Notes under the pieces: generated by a model
The model's database searches: none
What the model was told of the DNA's origin: nothing
What the model saw: only the letters and a program-made list of their open reading frames with translations
Shown: positions 63,732 to 64,000 of the stretch, piece by piece
Position numbering within the stretch: position 1 is the stretch's first letter
How the letters are laid out: every line of letters begins with the position of its first letter
Translations under genes and position numbers: made by a program
Source: Aurantiochytrium sp. KH105
Taxonomy: Eukaryota; Sar; Bigyra; Thraustochytrida; Thraustochytriidae
Direction: 5' to 3'
Assembly: GCA_003116975.1 (NCBI GenBank)
Contig: BGKB01000069.1
Span: 62,001 to 126,000, forward strand
Length of the DNA: 64,000 bases

Positions 63732-64000
63732 TCAACGCGGAGCAGAGCAGCGCAGGACACTGGCCGCACGGGCACGCTGACGTCCGCGCAGGGACATAAA
63801 TCCACAGCGGTATCCCCGCACATCTCCACAGCAAGGTGCATCGCGCACACCTTCCACTGCGGCCATATAAAACTCCCGCAGCAGCAAGTCCTTTTGAGCG
63901 CAACGTTGGAACGGGCGGGGCGAACGTGTGTTGATGACCTCACCGTACCGATCGATCACCAAGCGCGCGAGAAAGCGCCGCGCCTCGCGCGAAGTCGAGG
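63732..64000 (-). CDS. Possible 3' end of a minus-strand gene entering from the right
   Basis: The minus frame is open from the right edge (codon starting at 63998) to a stop at 63732, 89 codons. The first part, SREARRFLARLVIDRYGEVI followed by FQRCAQKDLLLREFYMAAVE and CGDVRGYRCGFMSLRGR, has globular-protein composition unlike the repeat ORFs nearby. The last 15 residues are low complexity. No family recognised; it may be a partial exon, with a splice site before the stop. Weak support. Confidence 0.3.
   Translation of the reverse strand, partial: STSREARRFLARLVIDRYGEVINTRSPRPFQRCAQKDLLLREFYMAAVEGVRDAPCCGDVRGYRCGFMSLRGRQRARAASVLRCSAPR

Noticed and set aside
1..64000. tRNA or rRNA genes, CRISPR arrays, bacterial operons
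   Set aside because: No tRNA-like arm pairings were recognised around TTCGA motifs, there are no spacer-type repeats, and splice sites show a eukaryotic nuclear genome.

Overview
This window is nuclear DNA from a eukaryote. It holds spliceosomal (PRP3), Mediator (MED6), XPF, mitochondrial-carrier and NADH-dehydrogenase genes, GT-AG introns, GC-rich gene-flanking DNA and many tetranucleotide microsatellites. Most genes are intronless or have one intron near the 5' end. Gene content (SPX, TMTC, SLC10A7-like, LITAF-like, a kinase-TIR protein, ankyrin pairs), compactness and GC bias fit a stramenopile protist. A thraustochytrid/labyrinthulomycete is my best guess, but it is an inference and not proven.

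Layout. 1-8.7 kb: the 5' end of a TMTC-type O-mannosyltransferase (minus, runs off the left edge), a basic hypothetical protein, a small ubiquitin-fold-like protein, a large piggyBac-transposase-like protein and a class I methyltransferase. 8.7-12.2 kb: gene-poor, CAG/CTG-rich. 12.2-26.6 kb: a dense housekeeping block with a nuclear-type SPX protein (27-nt first exon), PRP3, an SLC10A7-like transporter, MED6 copy A, a GH3 glucosidase, NDUFB7 (13-nt first exon) and a mitochondrial carrier. 27-30.5 kb: two tandem ankyrin-repeat paralogues ending in the same CVCM CaaX box, with a transposase-like remnant between them. 31-37 kb: one hypothetical gene, then about 5 kb of microsatellite-rich DNA. 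37-48.7 kb: two hypothetical genes, a secreted beta-helix protein, MED6 copy B, a BMT5-like rRNA methyltransferase and XPF. 50.4-58.7 kb: an 18-exon LRR-kinase-TIR gene. 58.7-64 kb: a perfect six-unit heat-shock element, a LITAF-like protein, then mostly non-coding DNA.

The most striking locus is the LRR-kinase-TIR gene. Each leucine-rich repeat is one 84-bp phase-2 exon. From 52.2 to 55.7 kb the whole exon-plus-intron unit (about 341 bp) is tandemly amplified. The introns stay nearly identical while the exons differ mainly at amino-acid-changing positions in the first half of the repeat. This looks like a receptor that makes new recognition surfaces by amplifying and diversifying exon-intron cassettes. 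A 100-N assembly gap lies inside the array, so the true repeat number is unknown.

Five genes needed assembly by eye from splice signals or an open window edge: TMTC, SPX exon 1, NDUFB7 exon 1, carrier exon 1 and the LRR exons. Their reading phases all close, which supports the models, but none has transcript evidence here.
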